Positions 34,990 to 43,662 are shown, counted from the stretch's first letter. The stretch is DNA of 64,000 bases from Agrobacterium larrymoorei (GCF_030819275.1 NZ_JAUTBL010000001.1:1614501-1678500), one strand, 5' to 3'. The notes: generated by a model not told the origin, from the sequence alone. Made by a program: numbers and translations.

Positions 34990-35901
34990 CTACCGTTCGA
35001 AAGGCTCTCCGAGCGAGGCAACGCCGTTCAGCTTCAACAGCCGCTTATTTGCGGAGATGATGCCGAGCACGATGATGGTGACGAGATAGGGCAGGCTGGA
35101 GAGAAACTGCGACGGCAGCTCCACGCCTGTGGCTTGTGCCGCAAGGCTCATCAGCGAGACTGCGCCAAACAGGCAGGCGCCGAGGAAGATGCGGCCTGTG
35201 AGCCATGTGCCAAAGACGACGAGCGCAATCGCGATCCAGCCGCGCCCCGCAATCATGCCATCTGCCCAGAGTGGCGTGTAAACGACGGAGGCATAGGCAC
35301 CGGCAAAGCCAGCCAGAAGGCCGCCAAAAGCAATCGCCGCCACGCGCACGCCTATCACCGAATAGCCGATGGCATGTGCGGCTTTCGGATTTTCCCCAAC
35401 CGCTCGGATCACGAGGCCCGCCTTGCTGAAGGCGAACCCGGCCCAGATGGCGAGCGTCAGAAGAAGCGAGAGCCAGACGACGATATCCTGGACGAACAGG
35501 CCGCCGACGACTGGCAGATCGGAAAGGCCTGGAATGGCAAGTTTTGGTAGTCCCGTGACCGTTAGGCTCTCATAGGTCTTGCCGAAGAGCGCCGAGAGGC
35601 CTTGCCCGAGAATGCCAATGGCGAGCCCTGTCGCGACCTGGTTGGCGCGGAAACCCAGGGCAACAAGTGCGAAAATGAGGGAGAGGAGGACACTGGCAAA
35701 GCCTGCCGCGAGGAAGGCGAGCGTATGGCCGCCGCCGTGATAGACGACGATAAAGGCGATGACGGCCCCTAGCGCCATCAACCCTTCGACACCGAGATTG
35801 AGGACGCCTGCGCGTTCGACAACGAGTTCGCCCAAAGCTGCCAGCAGAAAGGGCGTTGCCGCGGCCAGCATGCCGGAAAGGATAAAATCGACAGCGTTCA
35901 T
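34990..35901 (-). CDS. ABC transporter permease (BMP/nucleoside importer, second permease)
   Basis: A 303-residue membrane permease of the branched-chain/nucleoside type, with 8-10 hydrophobic segments. The start 'MNAVDFILSGMLAAATPFLLAALGELV' and 'ERAGVLNLGVEGLMALGA' are family hallmarks. I use ATG 35901, which overlaps the stop of the other permease by four bases; the longer frame is not supported. It ends an operon that starts at the Rieske gene. Confidence 0.9.
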   Translation of the reverse strand: MNAVDFILSGMLAAATPFLLAALGELVVERAGVLNLGVEGLMALGAVIAFIVVYHGGGHTLAFLAAGFASVLLSLIFALVALGFRANQVATGLAIGILGQGLSALFGKTYESLTVTGLPKLAIPGLSDLPVVGGLFVQDIVVWLSLLLTLAIWAGFAFSKAGLVIRAVGENPKAAHAIGYSVIGVRVAAIAFGGLLAGFAGAYASVVYTPLWADGMIAGRGWIAIALVVFGTWLTGRIFLGACLFGAVSLMSLAAQATGVELPSQFLSSLPYLVTIIVLGIISANKRLLKLNGVASLGEPFER

Positions 35902-36983
35902 GCCGGTTTCCGATCTGCAGATTTCGGCCATTCGAGGCGATAGCGGACGAAGGCCACCGCGATGAGATAGGTCACGAGCAATGTACCCTGGAAGACGCGC
36001 ACGGCCGCAATCGGCAGTTCGGCCGAAACCATGGCATTGTCGCCACCAATATAAATCACTGCCATGACGAGCGATGACAGGATGATGCCAATCGGATGCA
36101 GCCCGCCGAGATAGGCGACGATGATGGCCGCATAGCCGTAGCCGGTGGAGATCGAGCGCTGCAACTGCCCGATCGGCCCTGCCACTTCCGCCGCGCCCGC
36201 AAGACCAGCAGCAAAGCCGCCGATCAGAAGCGAGAGCCAGATGGCGCGCCCCTGGCTGAATCCGGCATAGTCAGCCGCGCGCGGGGCAAGGCCGCCGACC
36301 TGCAGCTTGTAGCCGAGAAAGCTCTTCTGCATGAAGACATAAGCTCCGAGCGAAAAGAGGATGGTGAGCGGAAAGGACCAGTTCACTCGGGTGCCGTCGA
36401 TCAGGGTCGGCACCATGGCGTCGTACTGAAACATCACCGATTGCGGGAAATTGAAGCCGTTCGGGTCCTTCCATGGGCCGAGCAGCAGATAGTTCAGCAC
36501 TTGTGCCGCAACGAGGCTCAGCATCAGGGAGACGAGAATTTCGTTGGCGTTAAGCCGCACACGCCAGAAGGCCGTGATCGCTGCCCAGAGCGCGCCGCCG
36601 ATGGCGCCGCAAAGCAGCATGGCAGGCCAGATCCAGCCGCCGGTTGCTTCCGGATAATAGATCGGAATGGCGGAGGCGAAGATCGCGCCGAGAATGAACT
36701 GTCCTTCAGCACCAATATTGAACACCTTGGCGCGGAAGCCGATCGCAAGCCCCTGCGCGATCAGGAGCAGCGGCCCCATCTTCAAAAGCACTTCCGAGAA
36801 GGCTGCCCAGGAGAGGAAGGGCTCCAGCAACATGGCGTAGAACACGGCAGCGGGGCTTTTGCCCATGACCGCGTAAAGCGCGAGATTGACGAGGGTTGCA
36901 ATCGCGAGGGCTGCAAGAGGTGCGAGGATCGTCGCAGTTAGCGAGGCACGTTCGCGCCGAACGAAGTGAGGGAGGGCGCTCAT
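35898..36983 (-). CDS. ABC transporter permease (BMP/nucleoside importer, first permease)
   Basis: A 361-residue membrane permease with about ten hydrophobic segments, carrying 'FRAKVFNIGAEGQFILGAI', the conserved motif of the YufP/NupP-type purine-nucleoside permeases. It overlaps the ATPase gene by four bases. Together with the second permease it forms the channel. Confidence 0.9.
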   Translation of the reverse strand: MSALPHFVRRERASLTATILAPLAALAIATLVNLALYAVMGKSPAAVFYAMLLEPFLSWAAFSEVLLKMGPLLLIAQGLAIGFRAKVFNIGAEGQFILGAIFASAIPIYYPEATGGWIWPAMLLCGAIGGALWAAITAFWRVRLNANEILVSLMLSLVAAQVLNYLLLGPWKDPNGFNFPQSVMFQYDAMVPTLIDGTRVNWSFPLTILFSLGAYVFMQKSFLGYKLQVGGLAPRAADYAGFSQGRAIWLSLLIGGFAAGLAGAAEVAGPIGQLQRSISTGYGYAAIIVAYLGGLHPIGIILSSLVMAVIYIGGDNAMVSAELPIAAVRVFQGTLLVTYLIAVAFVRYRLEWPKSADRKPA

Positions 36984-38566
36984 GCGGACAGCTTTCCGGC
37001 AGTGGGGTTTTCGGTCAGGGCGGTCACGTCTGCGCTAATCATAAAGCGGCCGACATCTTCGACACGCGTTTCGGATGTCGTGAGCGACGGGCTGAGCGTA
37101 CCGGCATTCAGCACCTGAATGCGGTCGCAGATCTCGAAGAGCTCTTCAATCTCTTCCGATATGACGAGGATCGCCATGCCGGCATTGCGCAGAGCAATCA
37201 GCTTTTGGCGGATAGCCATGGCGGCACCGATATCGACACCCCAGGTGGGCTGAGCGAGGAAGAGCAGTTTCGGTCCCAGCATGATCTCACGGCCAACGAT
37301 GAACTTCTGCAAGTTGCCGCCGGACAGCGCACCAGCCTCTGCGTCTGGTCCCGGCGTGCGGACGTCGAAATCTCGAATGCAGGTCTCGGCGAAAGCCTTG
37401 GCACCGCTGTGGTCGATCAAGCCATGGTTCAGCAGGTCGAGCGGATGAGCGGTCAAAAGCCCGTTGAGGGTCAGCGACATTTCGGGAACGGCGCCGCGGC
37501 CGAGACGGTCTTCCGGGACAAAGGCGAAGCCGAGTTTGCGACGGGCCGCAGCATCATGGCGACCGACATCTTCGCCCATCATGAAAATGCGATCCTTCGC
37601 TTCTCGACCAAGCCGCGTTTCGCCCGAAATAATGGAGGAGAGTTCCGCCTGTCCATTTCCTGAGATGCCAGCAATCCCAAGAATTTCTCCGGCCTTCACT
37701 TCCAATGTCACGCGTTTCAACGGCATGGCAAAGGGGTCGTCCGGCTCATAGTCGAGACCGATCAGTTCGAGGCGCTTCTCGCCGGTCGCCACGACCGTTG
37801 GCGGCTTGATCTCCGGCATGTCGCGACCGATCATCATGCGGGCAAGGTCGTGGGCGTCATGCTCGCGCGGATCCACATGACCGGTGACTTTTCCGCCGCG
37901 CAGGATAGTGGCCCGGTCGCAGATCGCCCGGATCTCTTCAAGCTTATGGGATATGAAAAGGATCGAGACGCCGCGCTCGCGCAGGCGCTTGAGTGTCTCG
38001 AAAAGCTTCTCCACCGATTGAGGCGGCAGGACCGAGGTCGGCTCGTCTAGAATGATGAGCTTCGGGTCGGTCATCAGGCAGCGGATGATTTCTACCCGCT
38101 GTCGCTCGCCGACCGAGAGCGCATGCACATGGGCAAGCGGATCGACCTCCAGGCCGAAGTCGCGTCCCAATGAACGCACCCGCTCGATCAGTTCGCTCTT
38201 CTTTCCGGGCACCACGAGCGCGATGTTCTCGACGACTGTCAGCGTCTCGAAGAGGGAGAAATGCTGAAAGACCATGCCGATGCCCTGGCGGCGGGCCTCG
38301 GCGGGCGAAGCAAGCCGGATCGGCTCGCCTCGCCATGTGACAATGCCCTCATCCGGCGTTTCCACACCGTAGATCAGCTTCATCAGCGTGGACTTGCCCG
38401 CGCCGTTTTCGCCGAGAATGGCGTGGATCGAATGCTCCGCCACGTCCAGATCGATCGCCTGATTGGCGCGGATCTGGCCGTAGCTTTTCGACAGGCCGCG
38501 CAGCGAAAGCAGTGGTGCCTTCGCCGCTTCCCTGTTTGACGATGCAGGCAAGGTCGTCTCAGACAT
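36980..38566 (-). CDS. ABC transporter ATP-binding protein, double domain (BMP/nucleoside importer)
   Basis: A 528-residue ATPase with two ABC domains in one chain. The N-terminal half has Walker A 'GENGAGKST', signature 'LSVGERQR' and Walker B 'LIILDEPTSVL'. The C-terminal half is degenerate: 'GISGNGQAE' for Walker A and a signature 'LSGGNLQK', as in YufO/RbsA-type proteins, where only one site hydrolyses ATP well. It starts six bases after the binding-protein stop. Confidence 0.92.
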   Translation of the reverse strand: MSETTLPASSNREAAKAPLLSLRGLSKSYGQIRANQAIDLDVAEHSIHAILGENGAGKSTLMKLIYGVETPDEGIVTWRGEPIRLASPAEARRQGIGMVFQHFSLFETLTVVENIALVVPGKKSELIERVRSLGRDFGLEVDPLAHVHALSVGERQRVEIIRCLMTDPKLIILDEPTSVLPPQSVEKLFETLKRLRERGVSILFISHKLEEIRAICDRATILRGGKVTGHVDPREHDAHDLARMMIGRDMPEIKPPTVVATGEKRLELIGLDYEPDDPFAMPLKRVTLEVKAGEILGIAGISGNGQAELSSIISGETRLGREAKDRIFMMGEDVGRHDAAARRKLGFAFVPEDRLGRGAVPEMSLTLNGLLTAHPLDLLNHGLIDHSGAKAFAETCIRDFDVRTPGPDAEAGALSGGNLQKFIVGREIMLGPKLLFLAQPTWGVDIGAAMAIRQKLIALRNAGMAILVISEEIEELFEICDRIQVLNAGTLSPSLTTSETRVEDVGRFMISADVTALTENPTAGKLSA

Positions 38567-38572
38567 GATGGG

Positions 38573-39673
38573 TCACTCCGGCAGAGGAGTGGTGACGCCC
38601 TTGACGTGCCAATCCATGGCAATGATTTCCTTGTCCGTCAGCGTTTTGCCGGCTGCGACGCCTTCAGAGCCATCGGCCTTGGTGATGGGACCGGTGAAGG
38701 GCGAGAAGCTGCCATCGGCAATCTTTGCCTCGGTCTCCTTGATCTTCGCCATGGTGTCGGCGGGAACATTGGTGTTCCAGTCAACGACCTTGACCACCTT
38801 GTCCGACATGCCGAGGAAGGCATTGGCGCCCTTGAAGGTACCGTCCATGTGCGCCTTGACCTGCGCCAAAAAGTAGGGGGACCAGTCAGTCGCAACGCAG
38901 CCGAGATAGGTCTTCTGCGCGTAGCTCTTCATCGAAGAGTTGAGGTTGAAGGCGTAGACACCGGCCGCTTCGCAGGCCGAGATGACGGACGGCGTGTCCT
39001 GCGCGTTGGAGAAGATCACATCGCAACCCTGCGCCATCAGTGCCTTCGCGGCTTCCTGTTCCTTGGCGGGGTCGAACCAGGAGTTGACCCAGACGACGGA
39101 GACTTCGACATCGGGTTTGACGGCTTGCGCACCCAGCGCGAAGGCATTGATCGAGGTGATGAGTTCCGGGATCGCGAAGGCCGAGACCGAGCCAAGCTTG
39201 CCGGATTTGGTCAGCGCGGCGGCTGCCATGCCCATCAGATAGGTTCCCTGGAAATACTTGGCAGCGAAGGGCGAGAAGTTCGGCGCGACCTGAAAGCCGG
39301 AAGCGTGCAGCACGCTGACGTCCTTGTTGCGACGAGCGATCTGCAGCGCGCCGTTCTGATAGCCGAAGGAACCGGCGATCAGGAACTTGTTTCCGTCAGC
39401 AACGGTCTTGGTCATGATGCGGTCGGCATCGGGACCTTCCGGAATGTTTTCCAGAATGGTGACTTTCACCTTGTCGCCATAGGCCGCCTTGACCGGCTCA
39501 AGACCGGCCGCCAATGCGTGTCCCCAGCCGACATCGCCGATGGGCGAGGGGACCACGAGTGCGATGCCGAGTGGCTTGTCCGCTGCAAGTGTGGCACGCG
39601 CGCCAACAGCGCTGGCAAGACTGGTGAGTGCGACGCCTTTCAGGAGCGTGCGGCGGTTGAGTGCGTTGATCAT
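38573..39673 (-). CDS. BMP-family substrate-binding protein
   Basis: A 366-residue periplasmic receptor of the Bmp/PnrA (basic membrane protein) family, whose studied members bind purine nucleosides, and in some plant-associated bacteria other ligands. The N-terminus 'NRRTLLKGVALTSLASAVGA' is a twin-arginine-like signal, cleaved after 'ATLA'. The binding-lobe motifs 'GFQVAPNFSPFAAKYFQGTY' and 'CDVIFSNA' are present. ATG 39673 follows AAGGGGAACC. It lies 28 bases after the deaminase gene. A purine-like ligand is inferred from family and neighbours. Confidence 0.9.
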   Translation of the reverse strand: MINALNRRTLLKGVALTSLASAVGARATLAADKPLGIALVVPSPIGDVGWGHALAAGLEPVKAAYGDKVKVTILENIPEGPDADRIMTKTVADGNKFLIAGSFGYQNGALQIARRNKDVSVLHASGFQVAPNFSPFAAKYFQGTYLMGMAAAALTKSGKLGSVSAFAIPELITSINAFALGAQAVKPDVEVSVVWVNSWFDPAKEQEAAKALMAQGCDVIFSNAQDTPSVISACEAAGVYAFNLNSSMKSYAQKTYLGCVATDWSPYFLAQVKAHMDGTFKGANAFLGMSDKVVKVVDWNTNVPADTMAKIKETEAKIADGSFSPFTGPITKADGSEGVAAGKTLTDKEIIAMDWHVKGVTTPLPE

Positions 39674-39701
39674 GAGGGTTCCCCTTGTTGGTTGTGTTGT
39701 T

Positions 39702-41081
39702 TCAAAAATCGATGGTGGCGAGCGCCGCTTCTGCGTCGGCAAACAGTTTTCCTTCATCCAGACCGGCAAACTCGCCCTTTACCCACACCACACGGCCATT
39801 GATCATGGTCATATCCGTCGGCGCGCCGATGCCGACTTTGGCGATCAGGCTCAAGGGATCGTGTCGGGTGCCGACGTAATCCATGCGACGGGTGTCGATA
39901 GCAAAAAGATCGGCGGCCATGCCGGGTGCGAGCCGACCGATATCGGCACGGCCGAGCAGCTGCGCGCCGCCCGTCGTGGCATAGCCGAGAAAGTCTGCAG
40001 GCGCGGGCACAGGATGGGCGCGCGTCGATGCCGCCAGGCATTGCAGCATGTAGGCGGAATGGATGCAGTGCATGAGGTTGGAATTATCGTTGGAGGCGGC
40101 ACCATCGCAACCAAGACCCACCGGCACGCCGAAGGCACTCATGGCCGGAATGTCGGTCACCTGCGCGCCGACCAGATAGACCGGCTCAGGGCAATGGGCC
40201 ACGCCCGTTCCCGAGTCCGCCATGGTGCGCAATTCGTCGTGGGTCAGTTCCCAGCAATGGGCATAGAAGGTGTCCGGTCCGGCAAAACCCATCTCGTGCA
40301 GATAGTCGACCGTGCGCGCGCCGTGGCGGGCAAGGATCACGTCGCTCTCGCCCTCGCCGACATGGGTGTGGAGCCGGACGCCCTTGTCGCGGGCAAGGCG
40401 TACCGATTCGACGAAGGTCTCACGATAGCCGTTCACTGGCTGGCAGGGGGCGACCACCACCTTGCGCATGCTGAAGGGCGAGGTGTCGTGGTACGTCTCG
40501 ATCAACCGGGCGCAGTCGGCGATGAACTCATCCGTCGTCTCCCGCATCTCGTCGGGTATGGTCGATCCTTCCGACTTCGGCAGGGAGTTGCCGCCACGAC
40601 CGGCATGGAAGCGCATGCCGAAAAGCTCGGCGGCCTCGAACTGCCGGTCGATCAGCCTTTTACCGGCATGACGCGGGAAGTTATACTGATGATCAAAGGC
40701 CGTGGTGCAGCCGTGCTTGATCATCTCGGCCATGGCCGTAACGGAGGAATGGTAGAAGCAATCCTCGGTCAGCCGCGAGAAGATCGGGTAGATGCGATCC
40801 AGCCATTCAATGACTGAGAGCTTCGTCCAGTCGAGATCGGCGCGGTTGCGCACGAAGCACTGGAAGAAATGGTGGTGGGTGTTGACGAGGCCGGGATAGA
40901 CGAACCAGCCGCTGGCATCGGTGATCTCGATGCCCTCTGGGAGCTGTCCGCTCGCAAGATCCTCGCCGATGGCCTTGATCGCGGGACCTTCCGTCAGGAG
41001 ATCGACATTGCGGCGCACGGCCATGGCCGTCCCGTCATTGACGATCACAGCAGCACAGTTTTTTAGGAGATGCCCGGCCAT
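39702..41081 (-). CDS. 8-oxoguanine deaminase/guanine deaminase-like amidohydrolase
   Basis: A 459-residue amidohydrolase of the ATZ/TRZ group. The HxH motif is His69/His71 in 'NTHHHFFQ', typical of 8-oxoguanine deaminases and hydroxyatrazine hydrolase (AtzB). His240, general-base Glu243 ('THVGEGE'), His275 ('AHCWEL') and Asp326 ('GCDGAASND') complete a fully conserved mononuclear site. It follows the GST gene by five bases and precedes the purine-type importer, so it probably deaminates or dealkylates an imported purine or the oxygenase product. ATG 41081 is the start that begins at the first conserved strand. Confidence 0.87.
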   Translation of the reverse strand: MAGHLLKNCAAVIVNDGTAMAVRRNVDLLTEGPAIKAIGEDLASGQLPEGIEITDASGWFVYPGLVNTHHHFFQCFVRNRADLDWTKLSVIEWLDRIYPIFSRLTEDCFYHSSVTAMAEMIKHGCTTAFDHQYNFPRHAGKRLIDRQFEAAELFGMRFHAGRGGNSLPKSEGSTIPDEMRETTDEFIADCARLIETYHDTSPFSMRKVVVAPCQPVNGYRETFVESVRLARDKGVRLHTHVGEGESDVILARHGARTVDYLHEMGFAGPDTFYAHCWELTHDELRTMADSGTGVAHCPEPVYLVGAQVTDIPAMSAFGVPVGLGCDGAASNDNSNLMHCIHSAYMLQCLAASTRAHPVPAPADFLGYATTGGAQLLGRADIGRLAPGMAADLFAIDTRRMDYVGTRHDPLSLIAKVGIGAPTDMTMINGRVVWVKGEFAGLDEGKLFADAEAALATIDF

Positions 41082-41086
41082 GCGCT

Positions 41087-41761
41087 CTACGCCTCTGCCG
41101 CTTCGGTCAGCGCTGGAGTCTCGTGCGGGTCCGGCTTCAGCTCGTGCAGGCGGTGGATGCCAGGCATCTCGATAAAGCCGTCCAGTGATCTGATGGCACG
41201 CATCCAAAGACGAATGGAAGGATAGGCATCGAGCGAAACTCCGCCATCGGGCGCGAGTGCCACGTAGGGGAAGCAGGCAATGTCGGCGATGGTCGCCGTG
41301 TTGCCAACGAGAAACGTCTCGCCCTTCAATCGCTGTTCGAAAAGGGCAGCTTCCAGTTCCCGAAGCGCGACCACGCCCGACGCACGCAGGGCGTCGATAT
41401 CGCCTGGACGATGCAGCATCTCATGCAGGCGTGCGCCGCCGAGGCTTGCAGTCAGGCGGGCGGAGAATGAAAGCCATTGCTGGATGCGCGCAGCCGTTGA
41501 GGGCTCGCCGGTGCCGAGCCACACAGGCGCAGCCTTGCCCGCGATGTAGACCAGGATCGCAGAGGATTCAGTCAGAACCAGATCGCCGTCGACCAGTATA
41601 GGGATCGAGCCTGCGGGGTTCAGCGCCAGCAATTCCGGGCCGCGATGTTCGGCACCGGGATGGAAATCGACAGCGCGAAGCGTCAGTTGCTGGCCCGTTA
41701 GCGCGGCCATGAGGCGCACTTTGTAGCAACTTGGAGAGAGAATGTAGTCGTAGAGGATCAT
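41087..41761 (-). CDS. Glutathione S-transferase-family protein
   Basis: A 224-residue protein with a thioredoxin-like N-terminal domain (1-78, 'MILYDYILSPSCYKVRLM', cis-Pro in 'AGSIPIL', 'ESSAIL' for the gamma-glutamyl group) and an all-helical C-terminal domain. Ser9 or Cys12 could be the active residue. Its ATG overlaps the stop of the mononuclear-iron oxygenase gene. In the caffeine pathway the GST-like NdmE has no known transferase role but is needed to hold NdmC and NdmD together; a similar structural role is plausible. The Klebsiella hpx cluster also has a GST. Confidence 0.87.
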   Translation of the reverse strand: MILYDYILSPSCYKVRLMAALTGQQLTLRAVDFHPGAEHRGPELLALNPAGSIPILVDGDLVLTESSAILVYIAGKAAPVWLGTGEPSTAARIQQWLSFSARLTASLGGARLHEMLHRPGDIDALRASGVVALRELEAALFEQRLKGETFLVGNTATIADIACFPYVALAPDGGVSLDAYPSIRLWMRAIRSLDGFIEMPGIHRLHELKPDPHETPALTEAAEA

Positions 41762-42603
41762 TGGGCTACCAACTGTGCGCCGTAGGTGAAGTCATGGCGT
41801 TTCAGCCAGCGGCGGTAAGCGACGGACGTGAGATCGGCGCGCGTGGGTATCTCCATGCCGGGGTCGAGCGGCAGGCGTCGCGGGATCTGGTTTTCGAGGA
41901 TGGACCGGTCCTGCAGGAAGATCATCTGCTGGAAATGGATGAGATCGGTCATCGGCGTCTCATCGTCGTAAAGCGCCATCCAAGGCCACACGTCGCAAAG
42001 TTCTTCGGTCAGTGGCTGGACGAAAAGGGTGATCACGTCCCATTCGCCAGGTTTTGGTGGGCACGTCTTGTAGAGAACGGAGCAGGTGGGTGCGGGCACC
42101 CGGTACATGTATTCCGTCGTAATGCCACCGCTGGCCGACTTAGCTGCCTGCGGCTGATAGAATTTCACCTGTGTTGCCCAGACTTCGTCGGCGTCCTCGC
42201 GGATTTCGACCTTGTAGTTCTCCACCTCCGTATGGGGCTCGGAGCCGAGAACATCGGTGTGGACGAAGGGGAAATGGGCGATGTCGAGGAAATTCTCCAC
42301 AGCGCGAAGCGGAGAGCATCGAACGCGAACAACACCGACATCGACCAGTCGGCGGCCCGGCTGTTCGGCTTCCGGAATGTCGAAGAGCGGTTTTTCAGGT
42401 GCGCCGAGTGAGGACCAGACATGACCGTATCGTTCGGTTACGGGAAGAACGCGGCCATCGGCTGTCACCACCGACGCCTTGCCTTCGCCGTTACGGGAGA
42501 CACGGATCGTCTCGCCCATCAGCAACGTCTCTTGCCCCGCAGGCAGCAGCCGACTGACCAAGCCGACAGGGTACCATTGATCGATCATCGCGTCGCGGCT
42601 CAT
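41758..42603 (-). CDS. Mononuclear-iron oxygenase alpha subunit without a Rieske cluster
   Basis: A 281-residue relative of Rieske oxygenase alpha subunits. The catalytic iron site is complete: 'ENFLDIAHFPFVH' gives Asp107, His110 and His115, and 'QDRSILENQ' (231-239) supplies the third ligand Asp232. The N-terminus (1-70) still looks like a Rieske fold ('WYPVG', 'LLMGETIRV', 'ERYGHVWSSLG'). The segment that should hold CxH...CxxH is deleted, so it cannot carry a [2Fe-2S] cluster. That cluster is on the next gene upstream (four-base overlap). Size and architecture recall NdmC, which borrows its Rieske cluster. Likely a hydroxylase or N-demethylase. Confidence 0.85.
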   Translation of the reverse strand: MSRDAMIDQWYPVGLVSRLLPAGQETLLMGETIRVSRNGEGKASVVTADGRVLPVTERYGHVWSSLGAPEKPLFDIPEAEQPGRRLVDVGVVRVRCSPLRAVENFLDIAHFPFVHTDVLGSEPHTEVENYKVEIREDADEVWATQVKFYQPQAAKSASGGITTEYMYRVPAPTCSVLYKTCPPKPGEWDVITLFVQPLTEELCDVWPWMALYDDETPMTDLIHFQQMIFLQDRSILENQIPRRLPLDPGMEIPTRADLTSVAYRRWLKRHDFTYGAQLVAQ

Positions 42604-43253
42604 GCGGCTTCTCCCCGGCTGGCAGCAGACTCGGCCTGGCGGCGTAGCACTTCCAGCGCATTCGACGCGGCAATCTTCTGCGCTTGGCTGGCACCGCTCT
42701 CGATCAGCAGATGAAGGAGAAGCATGCCGTCTTCGCCAGAGGGCGCGATCAGCAGGCGTGCCTTCATCCCGTCAATCGTCCAGTCGATAGCGTTTTCTCC
42801 AAACTCAGCGCCGATGCAGCCGGCAAGCGTTTCGTCCGTGGTGGAAAGCGCGATGCTCCGCAGCGCGGTCAGTCCATCATTCGACGGCATGTCGGCTGTG
42901 TTCTCATCTGCCGATACCCAGATCACACCGTCCCGCTCGCCAGCTCTGTAGGTCGCGACGCGGATCGCGTCCGGCGGTGTCAGGCTGGGATGGGCCGGAA
43001 TGGCAAGACATTTGCCGGATTTTCCGTAACGCCAACCATGATAGATGCAGGACAGTGCCTCGCCACGAACAAACCCGTGTGAAAGCCGCATGCCACGATG
43101 TGGACAGCGATCAGCCACAGCAGAGACCGTGCCGCTTTGCGCTCGCCAAATCGCCAGTGCTGCGGTGGCTAAACGCGCCGGGATGACCGACGCCACCGGC
43201 AAGTCCGACGACAGCGCGACGGGCGTCCAGACAGGGGCAATTTCCTTTGGCAT
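42600..43253 (-). CDS. Stand-alone Rieske [2Fe-2S] protein
   Basis: A 217-residue protein with an intact Rieske site: Cys50/His52 ('CPHRG') and Cys69/His72 ('SCIYHGW'). The C-terminal ~115 residues keep the shape of a ring-hydroxylase subunit but contain no iron-binding DxxHxxxxH. So this chain has the [2Fe-2S] cluster and its partner has the mononuclear iron. I start at ATG 43253, where the recognisable N-terminus begins. No reductase domain is fused, unlike NdmD. First gene of the tight oxygenase-GST-deaminase-importer operon. Confidence 0.87.
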   Translation of the reverse strand: MPKEIAPVWTPVALSSDLPVASVIPARLATAALAIWRAQSGTVSAVADRCPHRGMRLSHGFVRGEALSCIYHGWRYGKSGKCLAIPAHPSLTPPDAIRVATYRAGERDGVIWVSADENTADMPSNDGLTALRSIALSTTDETLAGCIGAEFGENAIDWTIDGMKARLLIAPSGEDGMLLLHLLIESGASQAQKIAASNALEVLRRQAESAASRGEAA

Positions 43254-43336
43254 TTCAAAGTTCCGAATGATTTGAGAGGCTTGGCCCCAGCAGAAAGAAG
43301 ATGTCAGCAGGCAAGGCCACATGACATGTGAGGCAC

Positions 43337-43386
43337 GTTTGCATAAAATTTCTGCACTTGCAACTGTGGCTGATATTTACGCAAAC
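43337..43386. promoter_or_regulatory. Long inverted repeat upstream of the Rieske operon
   Basis: GTTTGCATAAA (43337-43347) and TTTACGCAAAC (43376-43386) match inverted at 10 of 11 positions, 28 bases apart, about 85-130 bases upstream of the Rieske start. The TTGCAT core recalls the sites at 29861-30013, so the same GntR regulator may act here, but the match is partial. Confidence 0.4.
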
Positions 43387-43428
43387 ACTCTTTTTGGGGT
43401 GTCTCTACGCTTTTCCATCAACGGCTGT

Positions 43429-43662
43429 TTAGACGCTCTGGTCTACAGCTTCAGCGCGCTGAATATCCTCGACCCAGACATTGATGGGCCCAAGGGAGCA
43501 GCCCATTTCCATAGCGTCGATCAACTCCACCGGCCCTGACAGGATCAGTTCGATGCGTGCCTGATCGGCATGCTGGATGTGCTGCTCCAGGCCAAGCTTG
43601 GCGGCATGGCGATTGATCCACGGTAGAAAGCTTCTTGTGTCAAGGTCGCCGAGAATAGTCAT
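43429..43662 (-). CDS. Acylphosphatase-fold protein lacking catalytic residues
   Basis: A 77-residue protein matching the acylphosphatase fold in length and pattern: 'SFLPWINRHAAKLGL', then a beta strand 'IELILSGP' and 'GCSLGPINVWVEDIQ'. The catalytic Arg of 'GFR' is Leu13 and the catalytic Asn is His31, so phosphatase activity is doubtful and a binding role more likely. AAAGGAACGC before ATG 43662 supports this start over the longer frame from 43737. It lies in the same direction as the Rieske gene, 175 bases upstream. Confidence 0.65.
   Translation of the reverse strand: MTILGDLDTRSFLPWINRHAAKLGLEQHIQHADQARIELILSGPVELIDAMEMGCSLGPINVWVEDIQRAEAVDQSV

Noticed and set aside
38606..39802. 398-codon open frame antisense to the BMP receptor gene
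   Set aside because: The minus strand encodes a complete receptor with signal peptide and ribosome-binding site; the plus frame shows no domain.
39489..40817. 442-codon open frame antisense to the 8-oxoguanine-deaminase-like gene
   Set aside because: All catalytic motifs are on the minus strand; the plus translation is low-complexity.
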